Positions 43,051 through 50,982 of a DNA stretch of 64,000 nt are shown here, piece after piece. Below the pieces are notes generated by a model. It worked only from the letters and a program-made list of their open reading frames with translations. It did no database searches and was not told the DNA's origin. This DNA is from Prevotella sp. Lineage in GTDB: Bacteria > Bacteroidota > Bacteroidia > Bacteroidales > Bacteroidaceae. Within the stretch, counting starts at the first letter, position 1; each line of letters begins with the position of its first letter. The position numbers and the translations under genes are program-made. The DNA is taken from assembly GCA_017417465.1 (NCBI GenBank), contig JAFPZD010000072.1, positions 1 through 64,000 on the forward strand, in the 5' to 3' direction.

Positions 43051-43462
43051 CTTGCTGAGAATAAGAACGTTAACCGACAGGTTCTTCAACGGCGGCACCA
43101 CGCTGGAGGAGGAACAGGAGCTGTGTGACTTCTATCGGCAGGACGACATACCCGAGGACCTGCGCCCCAACCGTGAGTTGTTCAGGGACTTGGCGGCACT
43201 CGCCACCCTCGGTACGCCCACAAGACAACCACACCGACGCTGGTGGTTGGCTGCTGCCGCCGTCATCCTCCTGCTGATAGTGGGCGGCACCACCCTTTAC
43301 CACTACCAGGATGAGGACGAGTGCGTGGCCTATATCTACGGCGAGCGGGTGACCGACCGCGACGTGGTGCTCAGTGAGATGCAGAAGACAATGACCGCGA
43401 TGACCGCCGATGGCAGCGACGTGGTGGAGGAACAACTGAAGGCAATGTTTGGGGAAAATTGA
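43043..43462 (+). CDS. Single-pass membrane protein, probable anti-sigma partner
   Basis: 139 residues. A cytoplasmic N-terminal segment (1-65; LTDRFFNGGTTLEEEQELCD-type) resembles the short N-termini of FecR-like and other anti-sigma proteins. One membrane helix (WWLAAAAVILLLIVGGTTLY, about 67-86) and a small periplasmic tail follow. Function as an anti-sigma factor is inferred from the overlap with the sigma gene and the topology; no named domain is recognised. Confidence 0.65.
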   Translation: MNNLLRIRTLTDRFFNGGTTLEEEQELCDFYRQDDIPEDLRPNRELFRDLAALATLGTPTRQPHRRWWLAAAAVILLLIVGGTTLYHYQDEDECVAYIYGERVTDRDVVLSEMQKTMTAMTADGSDVVEEQLKAMFGEN

Positions 43463-43484
43463 AGAATCAAAAGACGTGACAGAT

Positions 43485-43958
43485 ATGAAGCGAATACTAT
43501 TATGCTTATTAGTTATCAGTTTTCAGTTGCCATTTAGCAGCATAGCTGCACAGACGGGACTGAAAATCAACGACCTGTTCGAGGGGCGCATCATTCCGCA
43601 GGAAAAGATGGTGGAAACCCGTGTGCGGGGAAAGACGCTGGCCAAGTATCAGCTGACGTACTACCGCAGTGTGCGCCTCACCGTCACAGAACAGGAGGCC
43701 GAACGGCTGCTGCAACTCGTGGAGGCCGACGGCAAGGGCCACTTTGCCAGCGGCAGCGACAGTTCGCAGAAGACAGTGTTCGGCAAGGAGCACAACGTCA
43801 CCTTCAAGACCCAGGTACGGAAGCAGGCCGACAAGAACTGCTTTCTGTGCTATCAGGCACATTGGCGGGGCGACACGAAGGAGCGCGAGGTGACCGTCAT
43901 CTACATGGAAGGCCCCGTCAGAAGCCTGGAGCAATTGGAGGAACTATTGAGAAATTAA
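43485..43958 (+). CDS. Small secreted protein (DUF6108-like)
   Basis: 157 residues from ATG at 43485 with signal peptide MKRILLCLLVISFQLPFSSI (cleaved near AAQ). The mature part has a basic and polar pattern (TRVRGKTLAKYQLTYYRSVR, VTEQEAERLLQLVEADG) and a Cys pair (KNCFLC). It fits the DUF6108-type proteins found behind ECF sigma genes in Bacteroides and Prevotella, which I recall only by pattern. Periplasmic; third gene of the sigma operon. Confidence 0.6.
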   Translation: MKRILLCLLVISFQLPFSSIAAQTGLKINDLFEGRIIPQEKMVETRVRGKTLAKYQLTYYRSVRLTVTEQEAERLLQLVEADGKGHFASGSDSSQKTVFGKEHNVTFKTQVRKQADKNCFLCYQAHWRGDTKEREVTVIYMEGPVRSLEQLEELLRN

Positions 43959-43989
43959 AGATTTAGAAACATCAAAAGATTCAGAAGTC

Positions 43990-44871
43990 ATGAAACGTAT
44001 ACTTTATTTGTCATTTATTCTTTTCCCGTTATCGTTCAGTGGCGTAGCCGCTCAAAACGACACCGTCATTATCAACAACCCCAAGAAGGTTACCATCGTC
44101 ACGGGCGACTCGCTACAGAAAATCATCGTCACTGGCAAGGAGGGCGACGACAACTTCAGGTATCAGAACACCATCCAGCTCGTAGACTCCAACTACGTGA
44201 GCACCACTCGCATAGGCCGCGACCGCTGGGAGTTGATACCCAGCGTGGAGGTAGGCAAGAGAAAGGACGGCACGAATAGCCGCGGTTTCAGCAACTCACT
44301 GTCGGCCCACTTCGGCATCGGCTTCACCGCTCCTACCAAGGCCGACACACGTACGGACTTCTCGACCTTCAAGTCGTGGGAGATCTTTTTCACTCCAATA
44401 CAGTGGGACCACCACTTCGACCGCCTGGAACGCAACACCGTGTCGTTGGGCTTCGGATTCGACTGGAAGAACTACCGCATGACCGGCGACACGCACTTCG
44501 TGAAAGCCCCCGACGGTCATGTCGCCATCGACAAGTACCCGTTGCAGGTGTCGCCCGGCTTCTCGCGCATCAAAGTGTTCTCGCTCACGGCCCACATAGG
44601 TTTCGAACATAGTTTCGACAAAAACTTCTGGGTGGGTTTCAGTCCTGTGGTGAACTTTAACGTCTTTGGGAGCATGTTGACTGAGTACTCCATGTATGGC
44701 GACGACATCAAGCGGTTGGACAAGAGCATCCACCAGCGCCCCATCACCATCGACTGGATGCTACGTCTCGGCCTCTTTGGCGTTCCTCTTTACGTGAAGT
44801 ACTCCAACGACAACGTGCTGAAGGATGGAGGCGTAAAGTTCCGCTCACTCTCGTTCGGACTCTACCTATAG
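43990..44871 (+). CDS. Predicted outer-membrane beta-barrel protein
   Basis: 293 residues with a signal peptide (MKRILYLSFILFPLSFSGVA). The mature sequence alternates polar and hydrophobic residues in strands such as SAHFGIGFTAPT, TVSLGFGFDWKNYRM and FSLTAHIGFEHSF, and ends SLSFGLYL with an aromatic-hydrophobic C-terminal strand, typical of outer-membrane proteins. Fourth gene of the sigma operon, possibly the surface component of this envelope-stress type unit. No named family recognised. Confidence 0.65.
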   Translation: MKRILYLSFILFPLSFSGVAAQNDTVIINNPKKVTIVTGDSLQKIIVTGKEGDDNFRYQNTIQLVDSNYVSTTRIGRDRWELIPSVEVGKRKDGTNSRGFSNSLSAHFGIGFTAPTKADTRTDFSTFKSWEIFFTPIQWDHHFDRLERNTVSLGFGFDWKNYRMTGDTHFVKAPDGHVAIDKYPLQVSPGFSRIKVFSLTAHIGFEHSFDKNFWVGFSPVVNFNVFGSMLTEYSMYGDDIKRLDKSIHQRPITIDWMLRLGLFGVPLYVKYSNDNVLKDGGVKFRSLSFGLYL

Positions 44872-44964
44872 GTAAAGGCGACTTAGTGGCAATAAAAAAC
44901 TACTTGGTACAGTTTATGGAAAGACCGAAAGTGGATAAGTGCCCTGAATCATAACGCATTAAAC

Positions 44965-45936
44965 ATGAACAAGCAGACCGTTATCACCATCTTGCTCGCC
45001 TTTGTGTCGATGAGCATGTTTGCTCAACAGAGAATAATCGTGAGGGATAGTCTCACACAAGAGCCTATAGCATATACGAGTGTGTGGTTTGGAAATGAAG
45101 CGGGAGGATATACAGATGAATCAGGAATGATAGAGATCCCTGAAGGAACGAAACGGATGCGGTTATCGCATATCTGCTATGAGACAAAGAGCATCGCTAA
45201 AGTGACAGTCGACTTGTGTACAATCTTTCTTGTTCCGAAGAGCATCGCTCTTGGTGAAGTTGCAATCAGCGCAAAGGTCCCCAAACGAATGAAGACCACA
45301 GAAGTGGGGCTCATGAAAGCAAAGACGCAGACCAAACACAAGGGAGCCAATGGATTTGAAATGGGCTTGTTCATTCCCTACGACAGCATCTGGACAGAAA
45401 CACCATATATCCATTCTATAATGGCAAGCCTCGATTACTCCACCCGTTATCTGGTTTTCACAGAAATCAAGAAGCCCATTTATGCCACGCTCCGCTTTGA
45501 CCTCCGTCTGCCAGATAGCAAGACTGGCACTCCAAAAGACGAGTCCCTCATTGACGGCGGTGTCCTACTCCCTGCCGGCCAGAAACTCGGCAAGGACGGC
45601 ATCAGCCTTTCCCATCCTATCCCATTCCCCCATACCGGCGTATTTGTTGTAGTGGAATGGATAACCACAGCTCAGGTTTCGGAATCGTGCAATCTTGTGC
45701 CCTCACTCAACATGACATTGAATGTAGGGGACTGCAAGACATGGAATAAAAAGACATTTCGAGGCCAGGACTGGATGCAGGAACAAGACGAGCCGGCATA
45801 TCAGAACGAAGAGGCACAGGTCTTTTATAAAGGCAGAACACCAACTGCCAAACTCGGTTTGAAAATATCTACTGCACTTCCTGCACCCAACTTTACAGGA
45901 CAGACGCCACCATCTCCCCGGTTTAAGGACATTTAA
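44965..45936 (+). CDS. Secreted protein with carboxypeptidase-regulatory-like domain
   Basis: 323 residues. A signal peptide (MNKQTVITILLAFVSMSMFA) is followed by a CarboxypepD_reg-like beta domain (about 22-90; IIVRDSLTQEPIAYTSVWFG, GGYTDESGMIEIPEG) as in TonB-dependent and related envelope proteins. The remaining region is unclassified and has no plug or barrel, so it is not a SusC protein. The spacer before it carries a short sequence (TTGGTACAGTTTATG) also found near 3233. Location likely periplasm or outer membrane. Confidence 0.65.
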   Translation: MNKQTVITILLAFVSMSMFAQQRIIVRDSLTQEPIAYTSVWFGNEAGGYTDESGMIEIPEGTKRMRLSHICYETKSIAKVTVDLCTIFLVPKSIALGEVAISAKVPKRMKTTEVGLMKAKTQTKHKGANGFEMGLFIPYDSIWTETPYIHSIMASLDYSTRYLVFTEIKKPIYATLRFDLRLPDSKTGTPKDESLIDGGVLLPAGQKLGKDGISLSHPIPFPHTGVFVVVEWITTAQVSESCNLVPSLNMTLNVGDCKTWNKKTFRGQDWMQEQDEPAYQNEEAQVFYKGRTPTAKLGLKISTALPAPNFTGQTPPSPRFKDI

Positions 45937-46009
45937 CACCCAGCGGTGCAAGATTTCCGACGATCGTCGTTTCTTCAGATAGAATAATAACATCAAAAAT
46001 AGATCCAAA

Positions 46010-46510
46010 ATGGAAACGATGAAGATCTGGAGAAAAAACCGATTAACTGAGAGCCATGCAAACTCGTATGCCAATGGCCGAACGAGAGTGATTTATGCTA
46101 TTGCTTTAATGATGCTTGCTGCCTTCTCCCTCGCCGCTTGCAGTAGCGACGCCCCAGAAGGGAAGTGGGATCCGATGGTCTGGAAAACAGATATGCCGGT
46201 ACAGACAACCGATGGCGTTTACAATGTATCTAAAACAGGCGGCGAGCTCACCTTCTCTTGCCGGAACTATTCATATCCGTGGATTGAGTATGCCACGTCG
46301 AATGAAGAGTACTATTATCCTCCCCGCGAAGCGAATGACTATCATACGATAATGACTGATTGGTTCAAGGCAGAGATAAGCGGGAACAAACTAAAAGTCG
46401 TTTTCGAGGATAATGATACAGACGAAGAGCGTCTACTTCAATTGACCGTCACGGCAGGCGACATCTTCTACACGTTCAGGTTCAAACAGTTTGCAAATAC
46501 TCACGTATAG
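46010..46510 (+). CDS. Predicted lipoprotein
   Basis: 166 residues. The lipobox FSLAAC follows an unusually long N-terminal segment (about 35 residues before the hydrophobic stretch IYAIALMMLAAFSLAAC), so an internal start is possible, although no better one stands out. The mature part (QTTDGVYNVSKTGGELTFSC and LQLTVTAGDIFYTFRFKQ) is BACON/Ig-like in pattern. Function unknown. Confidence 0.65.
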   Translation: METMKIWRKNRLTESHANSYANGRTRVIYAIALMMLAAFSLAACSSDAPEGKWDPMVWKTDMPVQTTDGVYNVSKTGGELTFSCRNYSYPWIEYATSNEEYYYPPREANDYHTIMTDWFKAEISGNKLKVVFEDNDTDEERLLQLTVTAGDIFYTFRFKQFANTHV

Positions 46511-46579
46511 CATCGGTATGAAACAATGATAATTCGCCCAAATCGGGTGTCCCCACAGCGTAGGTGAACTATACAGACA

Positions 46580-46612
46580 GAGGGCGCGGAGTTTTCTATT
46601 CTCCGCGCCCTC
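46580..46612. terminator. Bidirectional terminator hairpin
   Basis: GAGGGCGCGGAG (46580-46591) and CTCCGCGCCCTC (46601-46612) form a perfect 12-bp stem with a 9-nt loop between two convergent genes. Confidence 0.85.
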
Positions 46613-46652
46613 TTGAATGGTCGTCTTTGCTATGTTATTTGCCTTCTGTGAA

Positions 46653-48392
46653 CTATGCCTCGGCCTGTGGCTCAGCAGCACGGAAACTGACGAGATCGTC
46701 GGGACGGAAGGCACGGATGTAGGCCGTCTTGCCAATGATGTCCTCTTCAGCCATGCGGACATAGACTTGGGCACTCTTAGCGAAAAGTTCGGGCGCCTTA
46801 GCAGCATCACGGACAATGAGCAGTGACATCACGAGCTCGCAGGTCATGTCGTAGAGACGGCGAGCCACGAAGTCGAAGGCCTCCTGGTTGTCAAGAGCCT
46901 TGGCGGCGGCGAGCGCCTCCTCGTAGAGAGGTATGAGCTGCTTAATGCGCTCTAAGAGTGCGGCAGCAAAGCCTTGGCTGCTGGCTGCAGGGGCAATGTC
47001 GTCCACCATGTCCTTGATGTTCTGCAACATGGTGCCGTTGCCGATGTAGCGGATGGCGGCGACGACCTGCAGCTGCGTCGTTCCCTCGTAGATGGAGAAG
47101 ATGCGGGCGTCGCGATAGAGGCGCTGACTCTTGTACTCCATGATGAAGCCCGAGCCGCCATGAATCGAGATGGCGTCGTAGGCGTTCTGGTTGGCGTACT
47201 CCGAGTTCATGCCCTTGGCCAGCGGCGTGAAGGCATCGGCCAGGCGCTGATACTTCTTCATCTCCTGCTTCTCCTCGGGGGTAAGGGCGCGGTCACGGCT
47301 GATGTCCTCGAGGCATTTGTAGATGTCGACGTAGCAGGCCGTCTGGTAGAGCAGCGAGCGACCTGCGTCGAGCTTGGCCTTCATGCGCGAGAGCATATCG
47401 TAGACAGCGGGGAAGTTGATAATCTTGTCGCCGAACTGCTGACGCTCCTTGGCGTAGGCCAGTCCCTCGTTGTAAGCCTCCTGTGAGAGGCCCACCGACT
47501 GGGCAGCGATGCCGAGACGGGCACCGTTCATCAGCGCCATGACGTACTTGATGAGGCCGAGGCGGGTCGAGCCGCAGAGCTCAGCCTTGGCGTTCTTGTA
47601 GGTCAGCTCACAGGTGGGGCTGCCGTGGATGCCGAGCTTATGCTCGATGTGGCGCACGTTGACGCCACCATTGCGCTTGTCGTAGATGAACATCGAGAGG
47701 CCGCGGCCGTCCTTCGTGCCCTCTTCAGAGCGGGCCAGCACAAGGTGAATATCCGAGTCGCCGTTGGTGATGAAGCGCTTCACACCGTTCAGGCGCCAGC
47801 AGTTCTCCTTTTCGTCGAACGTGGCCTTCAGCATCACGCGCTGCAGGTCGGAGCCGGCATCGGGCTCGGTGAGGTCCATTGACATGCCTTCGCCAGCACA
47901 AACACGGGGGATGTACTTCTGGCGCTGCTCCTCGGAGCCAAACTCGTAGAGCGTGTCGATGCAGCTCTGCAGGCTCCAGATGTTCTGGAAACCAGCATCA
48001 GCAGCAGCCACCAACTCGCTCAGCATGGAGAACACAGCGTTGGGCAGGTTCAGACCGCCGTAGCGGCGGGGCATGGAGACGCCCCAGAGGCCAGCCTTGC
48101 GGGTGGCGTCGAGGTTCTCGAAGGTTTTGCTGGCGTAGATCATGCGTCCGTTCTCGAGGTGCGGCCCTTCCAGGTCGACACTCTCAGAGTTCGGGGCGAT
48201 GATGTTGGCAGCCACGTCTCCGGTGATGTCGAGAATCTGCTTGTAGTTCTCGATGGCATCGCCCAGGTCAACGGGGGCGTAGTCATATTCTTTCGCATCA
48301 GCGAAACCCTTTTCTTTCAGCTCAACGATACGAGCCATCAGGGGGTGGTTCAAGTAGAACCCTATCTCAGGATGATCGCTATAATAGTTCAT
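46653..48392 (-). CDS. Acyl-CoA dehydrogenase
   Basis: 579 residues from ATG at 48392 (MNYYSDHPEIGFYL). A longer frame adds ten residues encoded by the adjacent repeat and was not used. Motifs: MSMDLTEPDAGSDLQ (FAD/substrate site), GVKRFITNGD, QSVGLSQEAYNEGLAYAKER and QFG, and the FAD-binding/catalytic region YRDARIFSIYEGTTQLQVV with the glutamate in YEGTT. It oxidises an acyl-CoA and passes electrons to ETF, whose genes lie upstream on the same strand. The long C-terminal extension fits the about 580-residue class. The substrate is unknown. Confidence 0.92.
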   Translation of the reverse strand: MNYYSDHPEIGFYLNHPLMARIVELKEKGFADAKEYDYAPVDLGDAIENYKQILDITGDVAANIIAPNSESVDLEGPHLENGRMIYASKTFENLDATRKAGLWGVSMPRRYGGLNLPNAVFSMLSELVAAADAGFQNIWSLQSCIDTLYEFGSEEQRQKYIPRVCAGEGMSMDLTEPDAGSDLQRVMLKATFDEKENCWRLNGVKRFITNGDSDIHLVLARSEEGTKDGRGLSMFIYDKRNGGVNVRHIEHKLGIHGSPTCELTYKNAKAELCGSTRLGLIKYVMALMNGARLGIAAQSVGLSQEAYNEGLAYAKERQQFGDKIINFPAVYDMLSRMKAKLDAGRSLLYQTACYVDIYKCLEDISRDRALTPEEKQEMKKYQRLADAFTPLAKGMNSEYANQNAYDAISIHGGSGFIMEYKSQRLYRDARIFSIYEGTTQLQVVAAIRYIGNGTMLQNIKDMVDDIAPAASSQGFAAALLERIKQLIPLYEEALAAAKALDNQEAFDFVARRLYDMTCELVMSLLIVRDAAKAPELFAKSAQVYVRMAEEDIIGKTAYIRAFRPDDLVSFRAAEPQAEA

Positions 48393-48397
48393 AATCA

Positions 48398-48442
48398 GCC
48401 TCACCCCCGACCCCTCTCCCAAGGAGAGGGGAGTATATAGTT
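48398..48442. repeat. Left 45-bp inverted repeat of the DUF559 unit
   Basis: Begins GCCTCACCCCCGACCCC and ends GGGGAGTATATAGTT. Its reverse complement occurs at 48863-48907 with 43 of 45 bases identical. It contains an inner stem CCCCTCTCC/GGAGAGGGG. Confidence 0.95.
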
Positions 48443-48475
48443 CTTCCGACGGAGGAGGGTCGGGGGCTTCATTTT

Positions 48476-48853
48476 TTATTCGTTAAACAATACTTCTTTT
48501 ATTCTCATTATAACCTCATGGAGGTTGTTGCTTATCTCTTCGTTCTTAAAGCGAATAACTGTGTAGCCTTTACTCTCTAAATAATCTGTGCGCCATTGGT
48601 CGTTTTGCTGCTGTATGGGTTCTGCATGATAACCACCATCAACCTCAATGACCAGATTCTTCTTTAGGCAAATGAAATCTGCAATATAGTCTCCTATCGA
48701 ATGTTGCCTTCTGAAATGGTATCCACATTTTAGCTTCCTCAAGGCTTCCCAAAGCACTCTCTCGCTTTCAGTCATCTCCCTGCGATTGTTTTTCGCAAAT
48801 TCCTTCAGCAGTTCATACCTGTCGGGAGCAGCAGTCTCATAGTGGAATCCCAT
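48476..48853 (-). CDS. DUF559 endonuclease-domain protein
   Basis: 125 residues. The family pattern is clear: REMTESERVLWEALRKLKCG, YHFRRQHSIGDYIADFIC, then LVIEVDGGYH (the D...ExD nuclease core) and WRTDYLESKGYTVIRFKNEE. Related to Vsr-like and PD-(D/E)XK nucleases; cellular role unknown. The gene lies alone between 45-bp inverted repeats and interrupts the ETF/acyl-CoA dehydrogenase cluster. It is AT-rich relative to both neighbours. This arrangement suggests a small mobile unit. Confidence 0.88.
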   Translation of the reverse strand: MGFHYETAAPDRYELLKEFAKNNRREMTESERVLWEALRKLKCGYHFRRQHSIGDYIADFICLKKNLVIEVDGGYHAEPIQQQNDQWRTDYLESKGYTVIRFKNEEISNNLHEVIMRIKEVLFNE

Positions 48854-48862
48854 GCGCTCAAA

Positions 48863-48907
48863 AACTATATACTCCCCTCTCCTTGGGAGAGGGGCTGGGG
48901 GTGAGGC
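48863..48907. repeat. Right 45-bp inverted repeat of the DUF559 unit
   Basis: Begins AACTATATACTCCCC and ends GGGGGTGAGGC. Inverted partner of 48398-48442, lying about 10 bp before the DUF559 start codon. Confidence 0.95.
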
Positions 48908-48913
48908 TTTTTT

Positions 48914-49936
48914 TTATTTGCTATTCTGCTTATAATACTTAATCAGCTTGGGTACGACTTCTTCCACAGTACCAACGATGACGTAGTCAGCAATCTTGTT
49001 GATAGGCGCATCGGGGTCGCTGTTGACGCTGATGATGATACCAGAGTCCTGCATACCGGCGATGTGCTGAATCTGTCCGGAGATACCACAGGCGATGTAT
49101 ACCTTCGGATGAACGGTAACACCCGTCTGACCAATCTGACGGTCGTGGTCGAGCCAGCCTGCATCTACAGCAGCACGAGAACCACCAACCTCACCATGGA
49201 GAACCTTAGCCAACTGGAACAGCATGTCGAAGTTCTCTTTCGACCCCATACCGTAACCACCGGCAACAACGATGGGCGCACCCTTCAGGTTGTGCTTGGC
49301 TGCCTCTACGTGGTGGTCGAGTACCTTCACGACGAAAGCCTCGGCGCTTACATACTTGCTGACCTCAGGATAAACAACCTCCTTTTTGCACTCACCCTCG
49401 TAGATAGCCTTTTGCATCACGCCAGAGCGGACCGTAGCCATCTGGGGACGGTGGTCGGGATTGACAATCGTAGCCACGATGTTTCCACCGAAGGCGGGAC
49501 GAATCTGATAGAGCAGCTGTTCGTAGTGCTTACCGCTCTTCGCATCGTCATACGGGCCGATCTCCAGTTCGGTGCAGTCGGCAGTGAGACCACTGGTGAG
49601 CGATGACGACACGCGGGGGCCGAGGTCACGGCCAATCACCGTTGCGCCCATCAGGCAGATCTGCGGCTGTTCCTCCTTGAAGAGGTTCACGAGGATATCG
49701 GTATGGGGAGCCGAGGTGTAGGGGAACAGCTCAGGAGCATCGAACACGAAGAGCTTGTCCACACCGTAAGGCAGGATCTGCTCCTCTACAGCTCCTTTGA
49801 TGCCTGTGCCTATAACAACAGCATGCAATTCAACACCAAGTTCATTGGCCAGCTTGCGTCCTTTCGTAAGAAGCTCTTGAGAGACCTCTCTCACTTCCTT
49901 ATTTTCTATCTCAATATAAACAAAAACGTTCTGCAT
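48914..49936 (-). CDS. etfA: Electron transfer flavoprotein subunit alpha
   Basis: 340 residues. The N-terminal domain (1-200) is followed by the FAD-binding domain with VVAGGYGMGSKENFD, GGSRAAVDAGWLDHDRQIG, VHPKVYIACGISGQIQHIAG and INKIADYVIVG, the classical alpha-subunit signature. Together with EtfB it carries electrons between acyl-CoA dehydrogenase and a downstream acceptor. Lies three bases after etfB on the same transcript. Confidence 0.96.
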   Translation of the reverse strand: MQNVFVYIEIENKEVREVSQELLTKGRKLANELGVELHAVVIGTGIKGAVEEQILPYGVDKLFVFDAPELFPYTSAPHTDILVNLFKEEQPQICLMGATVIGRDLGPRVSSSLTSGLTADCTELEIGPYDDAKSGKHYEQLLYQIRPAFGGNIVATIVNPDHRPQMATVRSGVMQKAIYEGECKKEVVYPEVSKYVSAEAFVVKVLDHHVEAAKHNLKGAPIVVAGGYGMGSKENFDMLFQLAKVLHGEVGGSRAAVDAGWLDHDRQIGQTGVTVHPKVYIACGISGQIQHIAGMQDSGIIISVNSDPDAPINKIADYVIVGTVEEVVPKLIKYYKQNSK

Positions 49937-49939
49937 AGC

Positions 49940-50836
49940 TTAACCAATTATCTTTTCGTTTAACAATTCCTGTATCAGTGAGTTGATGTCGGCGTCACTG
50001 CCCGTCAAAGTCTTCGATTCCTTAGCCTGGAACACGATGTTCTTGATGGCCTTCACCTTCGTGGGCGAACCGGCGAGACCGCACTGGTTCACGTCGCCGT
50101 CCACATCGGCCACGCTCCACTGGTTCAGCGTCAGATACGGACGCTCTTCGTAGAGGTAAGAGTAATCACTCCCCTCGCCCTTTGGAGAGGGGTCGGGGGT
50201 GAGGCTTCGTTCCATGGGACAAGTAGCCCTCTTGTACTTCATCACCAGCTTAGCGTTCTGCGGACGGCAGGGGGCGGCACTTCCGTTGACGGTGATCACC
50301 ACGGGCAGCGGAGCCTCTACAGTCTCCACACCGCCGTCGATGACGCGCTTGATGGTGGCTTTTCCGTCGTTCACGCTCAGCACTTCCTCAGCGTAGGTCA
50401 CCTGGTTAAGGCCCAGCTTCTGTGCCACCTGCGGACCCACCTGAGCGGTGTCGCCGTCGATAGCCTGACGACCGCCGATGACGATGTCCACATCGCCAAT
50501 CTTCTTGATGGCCGTGGCGAGGGCGTAACTGGTAGCGAGGGTATCGGCGCCGGCAAACAGGCGGTCGGTCAGGAGCCAGCCGGTATCGGCGCCACGATAA
50601 AGTCCTTGACGGATGATTTCACCTGCACGTGGAGGACCCATCGTGAGGATTCCTACTGTAGAGCCCGGATGCTGCTCCTTCAAGCGAAGGGCCTGTTCCA
50701 AGGCGTTCAAATCTTCGGGGTTGAAGATGGCGGGCAGGGCGGCGCGATTCACTGTTCCTTCTGCAGTCATGGCATCCTTGCCCACGTTTCGGGTGTCTGG
50801 CACTTGCTTGGCCAGCACTACAATCTTTAGAGCCAT
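49940..50836 (-). CDS. etfB: Electron transfer flavoprotein subunit beta with in-frame repeat insertion
   Basis: 298 residues from ATG at 50836 (MALKIVVLAKQVPDT). Family motifs: AMTAEGTVNRAALPAIFNP, GPPRAGEIIRQGLYRGAD, IVIGGRQAIDGDTAQVGPQVA and VKAIKNIVFQ. Residues about 208-223 (PMERSLTPDPSPKGEG) have no counterpart in usual EtfB and are encoded by a 39-bp copy of the repeat that flanks the DUF559 gene. The insertion lies in a loop before YEERPYLTLNQW, so the protein is probably functional. First gene of the etfB-etfA(-acyl-CoA dehydrogenase) cluster. Confidence 0.94.
   Translation of the reverse strand: MALKIVVLAKQVPDTRNVGKDAMTAEGTVNRAALPAIFNPEDLNALEQALRLKEQHPGSTVGILTMGPPRAGEIIRQGLYRGADTGWLLTDRLFAGADTLATSYALATAIKKIGDVDIVIGGRQAIDGDTAQVGPQVAQKLGLNQVTYAEEVLSVNDGKATIKRVIDGGVETVEAPLPVVITVNGSAAPCRPQNAKLVMKYKRATCPMERSLTPDPSPKGEGSDYSYLYEERPYLTLNQWSVADVDGDVNQCGLAGSPTKVKAIKNIVFQAKESKTLTGSDADINSLIQELLNEKIIG
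50167..50205. repeat. Solo copy of the DUF559-unit repeat inside etfB
   Basis: Begins CACTCCCCTCGCCC and ends GAGGGGTCGGGGGTGAGGC. Same orientation as the right inverted repeat at 48863-48907. Confidence 0.9.
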
Positions 50837-50872
50837 AATTAAATAATGTGTAAAATCTTCGATTTGCGGCTG

Positions 50873-50880
50873 CAAAGTTA
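50873..50880 (-). promoter_or_regulatory. -7 element of etfBA
   Basis: TAACTTTG on the minus strand; leader of about 33 nt. Confidence 0.65.
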
Positions 50881-50944
50881 CGCTTTTTCTGCCACTTAGC
50901 AAAAGAAAAGGGCGAAAATCTGCTGTTTTTAGGAAAAAATGACG

Positions 50945-50952
50945 TAACTTTG
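50945..50952 (+). promoter_or_regulatory. -7 element of the tandem SGNH esterase gene
   Basis: TAACTTTG; leader of about 27 nt to ATG at 50983. Divergent from the etfB promoter. Confidence 0.65.
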
Positions 50953-50982
50953 CAGCCTAAAACGAATCAACAAGCACTAACC

